64,000 nt of DNA from Stenogyne calaminthoides (taxonomy: Eukaryota > Streptophyta > Magnoliopsida > Lamiales > Lamiaceae), in NCBI GenBank assembly GCA_037126765.1, contig JBBCBC010000034.1, positions 19,962,691 to 20,026,690 of the forward strand. The letters run 5' to 3'. This document shows, piece after piece, positions 29,587 through 42,172 of the stretch. The notes under the pieces are model-generated. The model was not told the origin of the DNA. It saw only the letters and a program-made list of their open reading frames with translations, and did not search any database. Position 1 is the first letter of the stretch. Each line of letters starts with the position of its first letter. The translations under genes and the position numbers were made by a program.

Positions 29587-31318
29587 CTGGTAGGTCTCCA
29601 AAACAATTGCAAAGTTTGCAATTCCTAGTTGATTAAACCCAGTTCAATCGGATGTCCCTTAACTTTTGTTTCCCTGCTTTGGCTGAATAAACAAAGTTAA
29701 GTTGGTTTACAACCATCAAGCGACGACACTACGTGTCCCTATAAAAGTCCCGTTGAATGTAGATCCGAGCAAAAGACATTGGTCTTAAATACACATTGGA
29801 ACGAAATCCCCGGTTTACTTTTAATTTTGATGGGAGACATCTTTTCAATTTAACGAAAAACCATATTTTAGTGAGGATCATTTTTAAAGGCGGGGTATTA
29901 ATTGCTTAATCGAGATCCAACATGTTAATCTACATCACATTTGAGCAATTATTGGGCGCCGCCTACCCAAACATGACATATACGGTCTAACAAATATTTG
30001 GGCGCCGTCTACCGAAGCATTTAATATGGTTCGACAAATATTGCGCGCCGCCTACCCAAACAGTTATAATGCGGACGTAAAGGCGTTAACGAATTATTAA
30101 ATGATAAACAAGTTATATAAGTGGGATTTAATAACCCTTTTAAATTCCGAATTTTAAAATCCAATTTTAAAATTCCATTTACAGTTATTAAAATTAATTA
30201 ATCAAATTAATTATAAAATAAAATCCAATTTTATTTAGGACTTAAAATTAATCCTATTAATTTTAAATCAAACTTAATTTCTTTTATTTGTTAAGGGCTC
30301 ATGTGCAAGTTTCGAAAACTGCACGGAAGAACCTGTCCTAAATCCAATTTTGGCATAGTCCTTTCCCTCATCATTGCCCGGTTTCCAAAACCATTTTCTG
30401 ATCGGGTCATCCAAATCAAACATCCAACAACTCATCAGTTTATCAGAATTATTCAAAAAAATTCTCAAAACTGTTCCAATTATCAGTGTTTAATCAGATT
30501 TCAATTTAACCAGTTCCAAACCCAGAATTCAATCGAGCAATTCCCAGAATTAAGCAATCCATCGAAGCTGCCCAAACAACAGAAAACAACAAGCATCGCT
30601 TCAGAAACAAGCAAAGTTATTCGGCGAGCAAGCTCGGGTCTTCGCCATCGTACGAGCAGGTGTGAGTCGCCGTCGCCGCTCATTGAGCGCGGGCGACTCG
30701 TCACCGTCTATGATGCAACTGGGCGGGTCGTGCGTTGGAGCCGCGGCCCCCTTTTCCATTCTCAAAATAGTTCAAAACCAGAACAGGGACGAAGTCGAAT
30801 CGGCGGCGCGCCGCCTCTGATTCGTCTCGATTTTGGTGGCACGCCGCCAAGAATTGAATCGGGACAGACATACAAGGTCAAGTCTCGAAAGGACTCAAGA
30901 ATCGTGGCTCAAATCGAAGCAAATCGGTGGCGCACTGCCGCGATTTGAGACACTATTGATGACGCACCATCGTGAAAAGAGATGAAACCAGAGAAATCGC
31001 TCTCAAATCGAGGAGAGAAGATCGAAGATGTGCGTCGGGAGGTGTGGGCTCGCACGACCGACGCGAGTTGCAGCGTGAGGCCCCCGACTCGAGCGTCATC
31101 ACTGCGGCCCACGAACCAAACAACTTAGCGGTGGCGGCGAGGAGGTTTTCCCAGAAAACCCTAAATCCTCGAGGAAGACGAGCGTAACAAATAAGCAAAT
31201 ACAAGGGGTGCGGTCCCTTTTGTCCAACAAAGGGTCGTGTCCCGGTTTCATAAATAAAAAAAATTAATTATTTATAAAACTAATTTTTAATTCATGCAAT
31301 TAAAATAAAGAGCCTGAT
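29587..31318 (-). other. H: leader region, gag not recognisable
   Basis: It lies between the F insertion and the minus-strand primer site. No copia gag motif is visible in any frame. It contains a three-copy GGCGCCG repeat (29951-30062), an AT-rich part (30100-30300) and a GC-rich part (about 30640-31150) like the GC-rich leader segments of A, B and C. Short open frames in the GC-rich part look accidental. Confidence 0.6.
29951..30062. repeat. H: three-copy repeat of about 43 bases with GGCGCCG core
   Basis: The units start ATTGGGCGCCGCCTACCC, ATTTGGGCGCCGTCTACC and ATATTGCGCGCCGCCTACCC at about 29951, 29996 and 30038. Each is followed by AAAC/GAAGC and an AT-rich part ending in TCTAACAA- or TCGACAA-like sequence. 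Confidence 0.8.
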
Positions 31319-31330
31319 GCTCTGATACCA
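31319..31330 (-). other. H: primer binding site (tRNA-Met type)
   Basis: The minus strand reads TGGTATCAGAGC, an exact plant initiator-Met primer site. It lies four bases from the CA end of the LTR to its right. Confidence 0.88.
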
Positions 31331-31334
31331 CTAT

Positions 31335-32881
31335 TGCGATTTAGAGGCACGTAAACACGTAATACATGCGCAACGGAATTAAACAGTTCACCAACAACGA
31401 ACAATTAATTGCATAATTAAATACGAGTAAACGTAAACATAATTCTTACAGTAATTTGTATACAATTTTTTTCTACTATGGTATCCACGTAATCCCCAAT
31501 CACGGACTTGCACGAATTTGCCAGCGTTGAATCCCGAGATGAATTTGCTAGGAAAATTATAACTCTAGATCATATGGAGAATAATGAATTAACGTTGTTT
31601 GTGAATTCCCAAGAGCTTGTATATATAGGGAAGGCCCAGCTTAAATCTTAAGCTAACCTGATTGGGAAATAAAATCTCTAATCTTTATTTAAATAAATCT
31701 CTACGATTTATTTCCCCATATAAAACCTCTACGGATTTAATTCCCATGTATATCAAATCTCTATCGATTTGATTCCATATATATTAAATCCTATAATAAT
31801 ATTCCATATATTATTATTGAGAATCCTATTTAATTAAATCCAATTTAATCAAATATTAATAATAATTAATTCTTAAGTGATCTATTATTAATTAATTCTC
31901 TATAAATTAAATATTAAATCCAATTTAACATTTAATCAACCAACTATAATCCGTAAAAGGGAACTACTTGTTGTGTGACCCATAGGCCCTCATATATCGA
32001 GCGATTAGTCAAACTAACGGTCTTAATTGAACCCTAGACAATAAATCAGACATTCTCAATATATGAGGTACGTTGCGAGAAACGTGCAACTACCTGTAAC
32101 TGAAACATTGGCTATTACGATTTTATCCTTTCATTCACGAATACTCGATTAAGTCTTGAACATGATGAAGTGTCTATTCAAATAACTTAATCAATTTATC
32201 TCTAATCACTAATTGATCATGTATGTCACACTTAGTCACAAAGTTTAAGTTGACGTGCATCGGCCAATGACTTGGATCCAATTATGACGAGAAGATGAGT
32301 ATTCTCTCTAAATCAACTACCACGCACATGTACTTCGTGATGAACCCAATCCAAGCCATATCTACCCATGGAAGGGTGCAAGCGTCGGTCATGGTCAAAG
32401 TTCATCATCCCACACATGTCGTGCGTATTAACCTCAAGTCAAAGGAGTATCGCATCGCTCCCACTAACCGAGACACCCGTAGACACATATAGTGGAACTA
32501 CATCAAACGGTTTCTCGGATGGGTATACCAATACCCTCTAAAGTATTTGTGCATCCATCATGAGATACCTAGTATCTCGTAGTAAGTGAGATCTTACTAC
32601 ACTCTCTAAGAGTATGATGCAGATCGCACACCAATCTCCATTGCATCATCAATATCCCATTCTTGATGATCCTTGATCGGGGCTATTTGAGAATCATGCT
32701 TAAGTCATCTGGGTTCTCACAACCTCAATGACAGCAATGACTCATGGGAACACTTGTACGAATAAATACAAACAATCAAACATAATACTCAAACAAGTGT
32801 ATTGTCATACATTAATATTAAATGAACTATAATATTAAATCGAACTGAATATCATTGAGTATCATGAACTATAATACCAGT
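31335..32881 (-). repeat. H: 5' LTR
   Basis: It adjoins the primer site, with terminal CA on the minus strand at 31335-31336. The far end is cut or met by element A at 32882, so the LTR start is uncertain. A TATATATA motif (31620-31627, minus strand TATATATAC) fits a promoter about 285 bases from the LTR end. It is AT-rich with no coding. The partner LTR is outside the window. Confidence 0.75.
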
Positions 32882-34836
32882 TGTTGGGAAATTATTTGCC
32901 CGGATCTATTCGGGATGAATATTTAAATATAAATTTAATTCTAACAATTATTACTAGCATGAATTAGTCCTATATTAATTCAAATAATAATTCAACAACA
33001 AATCATGCATATAAACAGTTCACATAAATCCTACGCATGCGGAATTACTACGGGTTTACGTGAACTAACCTCTTGGAGTGGCAATGGTCTCGTTGATAAA
33101 AACACACCAAAAAGCCTTCCCAAGTATTCCCTAGTCTTTGCTCGTCAATCCGGTGGAAAGAAACTCGTGAACAATTAACAAAAGGGAAAATAAAAATTTG
33201 TTGCACCACCTTTGTGGATTTACTAATTTTTCCAGCACATGGAATTGTACACTCACAATTGAAATTTTTGAAAATACACAATCTGTCGACGTTTCAAAAT
33301 ATTTGATATTTTATCGACGCTGATATTTTTCCGAAAAATTAATTTCCGTGTTCACTGGGGATGAAACATTCATCCCCTATTTATAATAGAGAGGGGGACG
33401 AAAATTAGGACTCAAAATAAGGTTAGGATATATATTTTCTTGATCTCCAAGAAATCTTGAATATATCTCATATATTCTTCTTTCCATGTGTATTTTTCCA
33501 CAAAAATCTCACACCCTTATTTAACCCATTTTTTCAAAATTAATAGGAGGCTTTTCAAGATTGGATCTTTCTTGAATTTATGAGATATTCTTGTATTCCA
33601 AGAATACATATCTTTTTCCATAAAATATTTTCAAGAAAATCAAGAAAATCCTTCTTCCTATTATTACTCTATATATTTCGAAAATCACAATTAAAGAAAC
33701 CAAGTGGGAGATTTCTTGAATTTATGGGATAATCTTGTATTCCAAGAATACTTATCTCCTTTCCATAAAGTCTTTTCAAGAAAATTATTCTCCCTCTTTT
33801 TCTTTAATGATTTCGAAATTTAAGGAAAATAATGCAACAATAATTTATTTTATTTTTAAACACCTTTTTCAGTTATTGGACTTTATTTTGGGCTACTTGA
33901 GGGGCCTTTAGGAGAATTAAGATTGGACCTTCCAATGGATCTTGAATTATAAATATTGAGCCACAATATTATTCAAGCCCATAAATATTAATTAATCCCA
34001 CTACATAATTAATATTCAAGACTATCCATCTTAACCCATATTCTTCAATTAATATGGCTCCGATTATTATTTCCCGTGTTTAAGATTATCTAGCCCATTA
34101 ATTAATTCAAACCCTTCGAAATAGCTTTCCATTAATTAATATCTTTTGTCCTTGGTTAAATAACAGTTCAACATTATTATCCATCTGGGAAACTAGTTCC
34201 ACTTGCAAGATTTGGTATGATAAAACTTATGAACCTCCCAAGGGGCAAACCGTCGAACAAGCGCATTTGCACCACGATTCTCCGTATTAAATCTTAGTAA
34301 TCGCATGTGACCAATAATATTGCCCAAGATATAAAGTATTGAATCTCGTTAATTCTCTACCCGTAATAAGTCAAAGCAATAATTACTAACCACACGCGAT
34401 CCTATTTAAGGGATTTAAGATTAAGAAATAACGAACCATCGAGGTCTAATTCTTCCTAGTTAGGTTCTCAAGAATTTGTCCTCCTCAGAGGTCCTCTTGA
34501 TTGCACTAAACATGCACTAGTGTAATCTCTTGGTCAAGACAAGCCAATCTCGAGCCTTACACTTCAACCTTTCACGATGGATTGTTCATTTCCATCTAGG
34601 TCGTGAATGGTGTACTTTTAGTTACAAGGGACTGTTAATTTAATCTTTTGTGATCTGGTATCACTAAATTAACTACAATGTAACACATACTATTTATTAA
34701 ACAATTATGCAGTAAATATATGTAACATTCGATGATATTTAAAGCATCGGTGATAAACAATTTATTTCAGTAAATAAGTCCGAAATTCAGTCTGATTATA
34801 CAAAGTAAAAGCATACTTTCCAGTATAATCCCAACA
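32882..34836 (-). repeat. A: 3' LTR
   Basis: It reads TGTTGGGATTATACTGG to CCCAACA on the minus strand (1,955 bases). A TATA box lies on the minus strand at 33379-33388 (ATTATAAATAGG context). Relative to the right LTR it shows several CTGA-to-TCGA or TCAA differences (for example near 34440-34480). Confidence 0.9.
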
Positions 34837-35493
34837 ATCTCCCACTTATACTCAAAGTTTGCTTTTAAGTATACTACAAAGATGTCTCGTGTAGTTCTGT
34901 CGTGACATATAATGTCACCTACACGAACCTAATAATGTCTCCCACTTATACTCAAAGTAGATTGGCTACGCACTTGACAACCATTCCTCCCACATGTCTC
35001 TTGAATGTTTCCAGAGGCAGACACTTTGTGAAAGGATACACTAGGTTATCCTCCAATGCGATCTTAGCCACCTCTTCATCTCCTCTCTTAAAGATTTCTC
35101 GTCTAAGATTTCTTTCCTTCAAGATGTGCTTTGTTTGACTCGTGGACTCTTGGTTCCCTTGAATTTGCAAGCGCCCTCAGCAAATATTGCTAGACAAATT
35201 CGGAACTCCATCCAAGTCCACTAAGAAGGTCTAGAGCCAAACTGGTTCCTTCACTGCTTCACAAGCAGCTACTTACCCGGCTTCTATGGTTGAGTCAGTG
35301 ATGCATTTCTGCTTCACACTCTTCCATTTCATGGCTACACTTCCCAAATGAAAGCACACTTACTGAGGCAGATAGTTTCTTGGAATCTATGTCTGATTGG
35401 AAATCCGAGTCCATGTAACCGATGGGGATTAGACTGTCTGACTGATAAACCTACATTCTATCCCGAGTTCTTTTCAGATACTTCAGAATGTTC
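34837..35493 (-). pseudogene. A: RNase H end of pol and duplicated purine tract
   Basis: The minus-strand purine tract AGTATAAGTGGGAGAT adjoins the LTR at 34837-34853. A second copy lies at about 34940-34957. Between 34952 and 35493 the RNase H tail is broken: the end (VAKIALEDNLVYPFTKCLP and KCVANLL) is readable, and the middle, with its CDN region, is in shifted frames. It is homologous to the intact tail in B. Confidence 0.8.
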
Positions 35494-38020
35494 TTAACTG
35501 TCGTCCAATCCTCTTTTTCCCGGATTACTTTGATATCTTGCCACCATGCCAACGACAAAGCAGATATCTGGTCTCGTGCACAACATTGCATACATAAGGC
35601 TTCCCACAGCCGAAGCATAAGGAATGCCTTTCATGTCATCTATCTCCTTTTGTGTCTTAGGGCACATTTCCTTGGATAGATGGATTCCATGCCGGAAAGG
35701 TACGAAGCCTTTCTTGGAATCCTGCATGCTGAATCGTTTCAAGACAATGTCTATGTATGAAGCTTGCGATAAGCCTATCATCCTTTTCTTGCGATCTCGA
35801 ATGATCTTGATCCCAAGGATGTGCCCGGCTTCCCCTAAGTCCTTCATATCAAACTGTTTTGAAAGCCATGCCCTTACGTCTGATAACACCTTTACATCGT
35901 TCTCGATGATCAGAATGTCATCTACGTATAGTACTAAGAATACCAATGCAGTTCCGACACGCATTTTGTACACACAACTTTCAAACTTGTTTTGATCAAA
36001 CCCATAAGACTTTATAACATGATCAAAACATTGGTTCCAAGCTCTAGATGCTTGTTTGAGTCCGTAAATGGACTTCATGAGCTTACAAACTAGGTGTTCT
36101 TGGCCCTTTTCAATGAAGCCTTGGGGTTGTTGCATATAGATTTCTTCATCAAGACTTCCGTTAAGGAAAGTTGTCTTGACATCCATTTGCCAGATTTCAA
36201 AATCGAGATGCGCAGCAATCGACAAGAGAATTCGGATGGACTTGAGCATTGCTACAGGCGAAAAGGTTTCCTCATAGTCGATCCCTTCTTTCTGAGTATA
36301 ACCTTTCGCCACAAGCCTTGCCTTTAAGGTTTCCACCTTCCCGTCCGGTCCTTTTTTTTTCTTGTATACCCACTTGCAACCAATGGGTTTGACCCCATTA
36401 AGTCGTTCGACTAGCTCCCACACTCTGTTATGATCCATAGAACCCATTTTTACTTTCATTGCCTTTTGCCAAGAAACCGTATCCTTGTCTTGGATTGCCT
36501 CATCATATGTCCATGGGTCTGATTCGTCTTGACCGGGAATCAAGTCCGAGGACTCTCCTATCCCCATGAATCTCTCAGGCTGTCTCACAACCCTCCCACT
36601 ACGACGAGGTTCCGGTTGTGAAAGTGTGTCGTTTGGTATGTCATCTTGTACAGTTGGCAATGAGATTTGCCCCTTTAGCTCATTTAAGGTAATCTCACTT
36701 CTGGGTCTTCTTTCGTTCATATAGTCTTCTTCCAAAAATCTAAAGTGGGTGCTTATTTCCACCTTTTGACCATCGGGACCATAGAACATACACCCTTTTG
36801 TTCCCTCGGGGTATCCTATAAACAACCTTAATTCTGATCGAGGATCCAATTTTTCGGCTTCCTTGTCCAACACGTAGGCCGGACACCCCCAAATTCTCAT
36901 GTGTCTCAAACTGGGCTTGCGCACGGTCCACAATTCTTTGGGAGTTTTGGGAACCGATTTGGATGGCACCAAGTTCAGAATGTAAGCCGCTGTTTCCAAG
37001 GCATGACCCCAGAACGACTTGGGAAGATCCGCATAACTCATCATTGATCTAACCATTTCCAAAAGAGTTTTGTTTCTTCGCTCTGCAACCCCGTTTTGTT
37101 GAGGGGTTCCGGGTGCAGTTAGCTGGGATACAATCCCTTCATCTGACAAGTAGTTCAAAAACTCATCGCTGAGGTACTCGCCTCCACGATCGGATCGTAG
37201 AGACTTGATACGTTTTTCCCTATGATTCTCTGCTTGAGCCTTAAATTCTTTGAATTTCTCAAAGGTCTTAGATTTATGCTTCATAAGGAAAATATAACCG
37301 TACCTCGAGTAGTCATCAATAAAAGTGACGAAATACTCGTAACCTCCTCTTTTCATGGTTGAAATTGGACCACATACGTCTGTGTGAACGATTTCTAATA
37401 CTTCTTTGGCTCTATTCCCCTTGGCTCCGAATGCCCTCTTGGTCATTTTACCCTCCAAACATGATTCGCAGGTTGGAATCGGTTCAACTTGGAGAGACTC
37501 TAGTGAACCGTCTTTCACCAACCTTTGGATCCTCTTTGGATTAATATGTCCCAATATTAGATGCCATATAAGTGTTTCGTTCATGTCTGATGAACGTTTT
37601 CTTTTATCGGAAACAATTGATGTGTTATAGGATGCGTTTCGTGAGTGGTGTGCACAGTTAATTGTATGGAGATTATTCGACCAATGTCCCATAACAAATA
37701 CACTCATCATTTCTAGAAATTATGTCATTCTTATTAGAAGAAACTAAGTATCCATTAACAGAATTTTAGAAACTGAAAGTGAATTCTTTCTAAAACTGGG
37801 AACATAAAGAAAATCTCTTAAAATTAAAACTTTGTCTTCAAAAGACAGGTGCACTTCTCCCACTGCTTCAGCTGGTACTCTCGTAGCATCGCCCAGTGTG
37901 ATGAGGATTTCACTCCCACTAAGTTGTCGGGTCAGCTTGAACCCGTGAAGCAAACATGATCAGTGGATCCCGTATCAACTACCCATGAATGAGAAGTATA
38001 CGCCGCTAAACAAGTTTCAA
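35494..38020 (-). pseudogene. A: protease, integrase and reverse transcriptase
   Basis: The minus strand from 37710 to 35494 is one 738-codon frame: pre-integrase (WHLILGHINPKRIQRLVKDG, CESCLEGKMTKRAFG), integrase core (FVTFIDDYSRYGYIFLMKHK, LRSDRGGEYLSDEF, GTPQQNGVAERRN), linker, and RT with MDVKTTFLNGSL, IYGLKQASRAWNQCF and LYVDDILIIEN. It ends by frameshift in RNase H (RYQSNPG). The 37744-37953 stretch is the protease C-terminal part (LSGSEILITLGDATRV). The protease active site near 37960 is cut off by frame loss. The RT and integrase catalytic residues look intact. Confidence 0.9.
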
Positions 38021-38689
38021 CAACTAGTGCGTAAGAATTACCTTTCTTTCCGGCCTTTTTGGGGTTGGAACAGGCAAACCTCCATTATCCTTACCGTTGT
38101 TGAAGCACTTCCTCTTTGGATTTTCCTTGACACCACAAGCATTCCTCATCTTACCATTGCCCTTGGCAACAGTTGAGTTTTATTTCTTATGGCTTTTGGT
38201 TCTCTTCTTCTTCTTGCCTACCCTTGGCCAAGAAGATGAAGATGGACCACTTGCCGTTCAAAGCTTGAGTTTGGTGCCCCATCAACATCTCTGCCGAGAC
38301 CAAAGCTTGCAACAAACCAGCTAGCGAGGCCAAAATGCTCAAAAAACTTTTGGGCAGAGAGTGAAGTACCAAATTCATCTGAGTCTCAAAAAATTATAAT
38401 CTGTACTCAGAACCTCAAGTTTGTTCAGATGGGCCATCAATTTTGAGGACGTAATCCCTTACGGGTTTGCCCTCCATAATTTTCAGCGACGACATCTCTC
38501 GCAAGGTGATCTGACGAGTCTCGCATTTTTGACTCGTCAGTTGGCTCATCTGCTTTTGGTGTGTCAAGAATCCACTTGTGCTTTTGTGCAGTTAGGACTA
38601 TTATAATTTTTCGTTTCCAATCAATATAGTTTCCATACTTATTCTATTGACTTTAAGTATAATAGCAGTGGATTAAAAGGTTACGACAT
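38021..38689 (-). pseudogene. A: gag remnant, different type from B and C
   Basis: From the start at 38689 (MS*PFNPLL, with a stop at codon 3 where B has Q) the minus strand gives KIIIVLTAQKHKWILDTPKADEPTDESK-type sequence in pieces. Later come MNLVLHSLPKSF and LLQALVSAEMLMGH, then a K/E/N-rich and zinc-knuckle-like region (38050-38170). These resemble a different class of copia gag from that of B, which has ERHLYNIWEQANEPMKRVIL at this place. It is shorter than the gag of B by several hundred bases, so it is also deleted. Confidence 0.7.
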
Positions 38690-40208
38690 CTTTGAATCGA
38701 AATAAATAATAATATGCATAAGCACAAATATATCACAAGGTTCGATCACATGTTTCATATTAAATTCTCAAAAAATATGAACATGCATCAGCCTAACATC
38801 TCAAAAGCAGTTTAAATAAGCCACGTGGGGTGGGTCATTATTTAAACACATTCAAAAAGGAGTTACAAACAAGAACGATTTACAAACCTTTAATATCCAG
38901 ATTAATAGTTCAGTTCCCACTTGACCAATATAAAATCGACAGGACTTCGGAGAATATATGCATATCAATTTTATACCTAAGTAATAACCATGATTAAATC
39001 TGTAATTATTATTTTGCTTTGAACGGGCCTCGTGGGGAGGGTCATCATCGCCACTAGTAATAATCCACAATCATCCATCTGGAATTTATTCATGTGAAAG
39101 CTATCTTTTGACCGTCCCGTGGGGGGAATCTCTCCAAAAGAATCCACAAATAAAGAAATCGTGGAAGTCAAAATTAATTCAATTTTATTAACCGGAATAA
39201 AATTGTCAATTAATTGTTTAAACATACTTAGTAATTTTTGAAAGTGAGATTTTTCAAAATATTTTCTCATGCATCGCAAATTCAAACACAATTTAAATAA
39301 GCATAAAATAATGCATAAACATCAAGACAAAAAATTAAACATATTGGGCACATATATCCAATTGTCATGGTTAATTTTTGTCATGTCTTGATCTTGAGAA
39401 ATCGTCTTCATAGCCTTCATCGTTCGTCTCGAAAGGCTCCCCCTTGACCATCTTAAAAAAACGCCTTGTCAAGTCACGTCATCGACCATTTCATGGTCGG
39501 AGTGCCCGCTTAGCACCCCCGGGCCAGGTCGAAGTGGCATCCGTCTTGTGGCCGCCGGCGCATGGCGACATCACCCAATGGCACGCCCCGCGCATGCTCT
39601 GCGAATCGACCGCGTCGCAGCGTCGCGCATCTAAGCGCCGCCCGCCCGCCCACGCCGATCCGCCTCGCGTGCTTCGCCGCCCGCGCCCTTTGCATCGCCG
39701 TGTCACCCGTGCACCCTCGGCAATTTGTCGCCACGCCGCCGCTTGCCTCGGCGGCGTCGCCCGCCAGTCATGTCGCCTGGGCGATCCGCCTTTTCGGCCG
39801 TCACCTCGCCCCTCAATGGCGTCTGATCGCGCATGTGCCTTTGCAGCGCGTTTGTATGACGCCGACGCCTATGCCCGGTCTGGATCCGTCTTTTAATTCT
39901 TCGTCTCCGCCTCCATTTCCGATCCTGTTACAATTTATTTACAAAAATAAATAAACCTAGATCTAGACTAGTCTATTACATTGATCAAATCAAACAAATT
40001 CTAATCTACTCGTGGATTTTCTCACGAGGCAAAACAAATTCGAACGAATCGAATTAAAAAACCACAATTTATATGCATGCATAAATAAACACATTAAATT
40101 CCATGACAATTGGATACCTACAAAAAAGATCTAGAAATTCTACTATCCAATTTCAAATTTAATGAAAACGAATTAAATTACAATTTAAAATTCAGAGCCC
40201 GAAACCGA
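38690..40208 (-). other. A: leader region with GC-rich segment
   Basis: Non-coding leader between primer site and gag. The part 38690-39440 matches the leaders of B and C. The segment 39440-39900 is strongly GC-rich (GCCGCCCGCCCGCCC-like runs) and diverges from the corresponding GC-rich parts of B and C. Open frames there on both strands are due to GC content. Confidence 0.75.
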
Positions 40209-40221
40209 GGCTCTGATACCA
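40209..40221 (-). other. A: primer binding site (tRNA-Met type)
   Basis: The minus strand reads TGGTATCAGAGCC two bases after the LTR end. Confidence 0.9.
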
Positions 40222-40223
40222 GG

Positions 40224-42172
40224 TGTTGGGAAATTATTTGCCCGGATCTATTCGGGATGAATATTTAAATACAAATTTAATTCTAACAATTATTACTAGC
40301 ATGAATTAATCCTATATTAATTCAAATAATAATTCAACAACAAATCATGCATATAAACAGTTCACATAAATCATACGCATGCGGAATTACTACGGGTTTA
40401 CGTGAACTAACCTCTTGGAGTGGCAATGGTCTCGTCGATAAAAACACACCAAAAAACCTTCTCAAGTATTCCCTAGTCCTTGCTCGTCAATCCGGTGGAA
40501 GGAAACTCGCGAACAATTAACAAAAGTGAAAATAAAAATTTGTTGCACCACCTTTGTGGATTTACTAATTTTTCCAGCACATTGAATTGTACACTCACAA
40601 TTGAAATTTTCGAAAATACACAATCTGTCGACGTTTCAAAATATTTGATATTTTATCGACGCTGATATTTTCCCGAAAAATCAATTTTCGTGTTCACTGG
40701 GGATGAAACATTCATCCCCTATTTATAATAGAGAGAGGGACGAAAATTAGGACTCAAAATAAGGTTAGGAAAGATTTTTTCTTGATCTCCAAGAAATCTT
40801 GAATATATCCCATATATTCTTCTTTCCATGTGTATTTTTCCAAAAAAATCTCACACCCTTATTTAACCCTTTTTTTTTTAAATTAATAGGAGGCTTTTCA
40901 AGATTGGATCTTTCTTGAATTTATGAGATATTCTTGTATTCCAAGAATACATATCTTTTTCCATAAAATCTTTTCAAGAAAATCAAGAAAATCCTTCTTC
41001 CTATTATTACTCGATATATTTCGAAAATCACAATTAAAGAAACCAAGTGGGAAATTTCTTGAATTTATGGGATAATCTTGTATTCCAAGAATACTTATCT
41101 CCTTTCCATAAAATCTTTTCAAGAAAATTCTTCTCCCTCATTTTCTTTAATAATTTCTAAATTTAAGGAAAAAAATGTAACAATAATTTATTTTATTTTT
41201 AAACACCTTTTTCAGTTATTGGACTTTATGTTGGGCTACTTGAGGGGCATTTAGGAGAATTAAGATTGGACCTTCCAATGGATCTTGAATTATCAATATT
41301 GAGCCACAATATTATTCAAGCCCATAAATATTAATTAATCCCACTACATAATTAATATTGCACTATCCATCTTAACCCATATTACTGTTAATATGGCTCC
41401 CGGTTATTATTTCCCGTGTTTAAGATTATCTAGCCCATTAATTAATTCAAACCACTCAAATAACTTTCCATTAATTAATATCTTTTGTCCTTGGTTAAGG
41501 AACGGTTCAACATTATTATCCATACCGTAAACTAGTCCCACTTGCAAGATTTGGTATGATAAAACTTATGAACCTCCCAAGGGGGCAAATCGAACAAGCG
41601 TACTTGCACACGATTCTCCGTATTAAATCTTAGCAATCGCATGTGACCAATAATATTGCCCAAGATATAAAGTATTGAATCTCGTTAATTCTCTACCCGT
41701 AATAAGTAAAAGCAATAATTACTAACCACACGCGATCCTATTTAAGGGAAGAAGATTAAGAAATAACGAACCACTGAGGTCTAATTCTTCCTAGTTCAGT
41801 TCTGAAGAATTTGTCCTCCTGTAGGTCCTCTTCAGTGCACTAAACATGCACTAGTGTAATCTCTTGGTCAAGGCAAGCCAATCTGAGCCTTACACTTCAA
41901 CCTTTCACAATGGATTGTTCATTTCCATCTAGGTCGTGAATGGTGTACTTTTAGTTACAAGGGACTGTTAATTTAATCTTCTGTGATCTGGTATCACTAA
42001 ATTAACTACAATGTAACACATATTATTTATTGAACACAATTATGCAAAGAAATATATGTAACATTCGATGATATTTAAAGCATCAGTGATAAACAATTTA
42101 TTTCAGTAAATAAGTCCGAAATTCAGTCTGATTATACAAAGTAAAAACATACTTTCAATTATAATCCCAACA
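40224..42172 (-). repeat. A: 5' LTR
   Basis: 1,949 bases with intact ends. The TATA box on the minus strand is at 40721-40730. Its outer end at 42172 abuts the middle of the leader of B without intervening sequence. Confidence 0.9.

Larger units (their letters stand above)
32882..42172 (-). mobile_element. Ty1/copia element A (minus strand), both LTRs present
   Basis: LTRs at 32882-34836 and 40224-42172 face left. A tRNA-Met primer site sits beside the right LTR and the purine tract beside the left one. Pol and remnants of gag lie between them. Flanks (CCAGT left, CGTGG right) do not form a target duplication. It is the same LTR and pol family as B, C and D, but has a different gag. Confidence 0.9.

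Noticed and set aside
30301..30948. A 215-codon open frame on the plus strand
   Set aside because: It runs antisense through the leader of H into its GC-rich part and shows no domain or codon bias; it is probably chance.
31335..32881. Second LTR of element A or part of its family
   Set aside because: The sequence does not match the LTR of A beyond general AT-richness. It has its own adjoining primer site, so it belongs to H.
39444..39954. Overlapping open frames on both strands in a GC-rich block
   Set aside because: High GC removes stop codons on all frames. The block lies in the leader of element A, and the frames are not shared with B or C.
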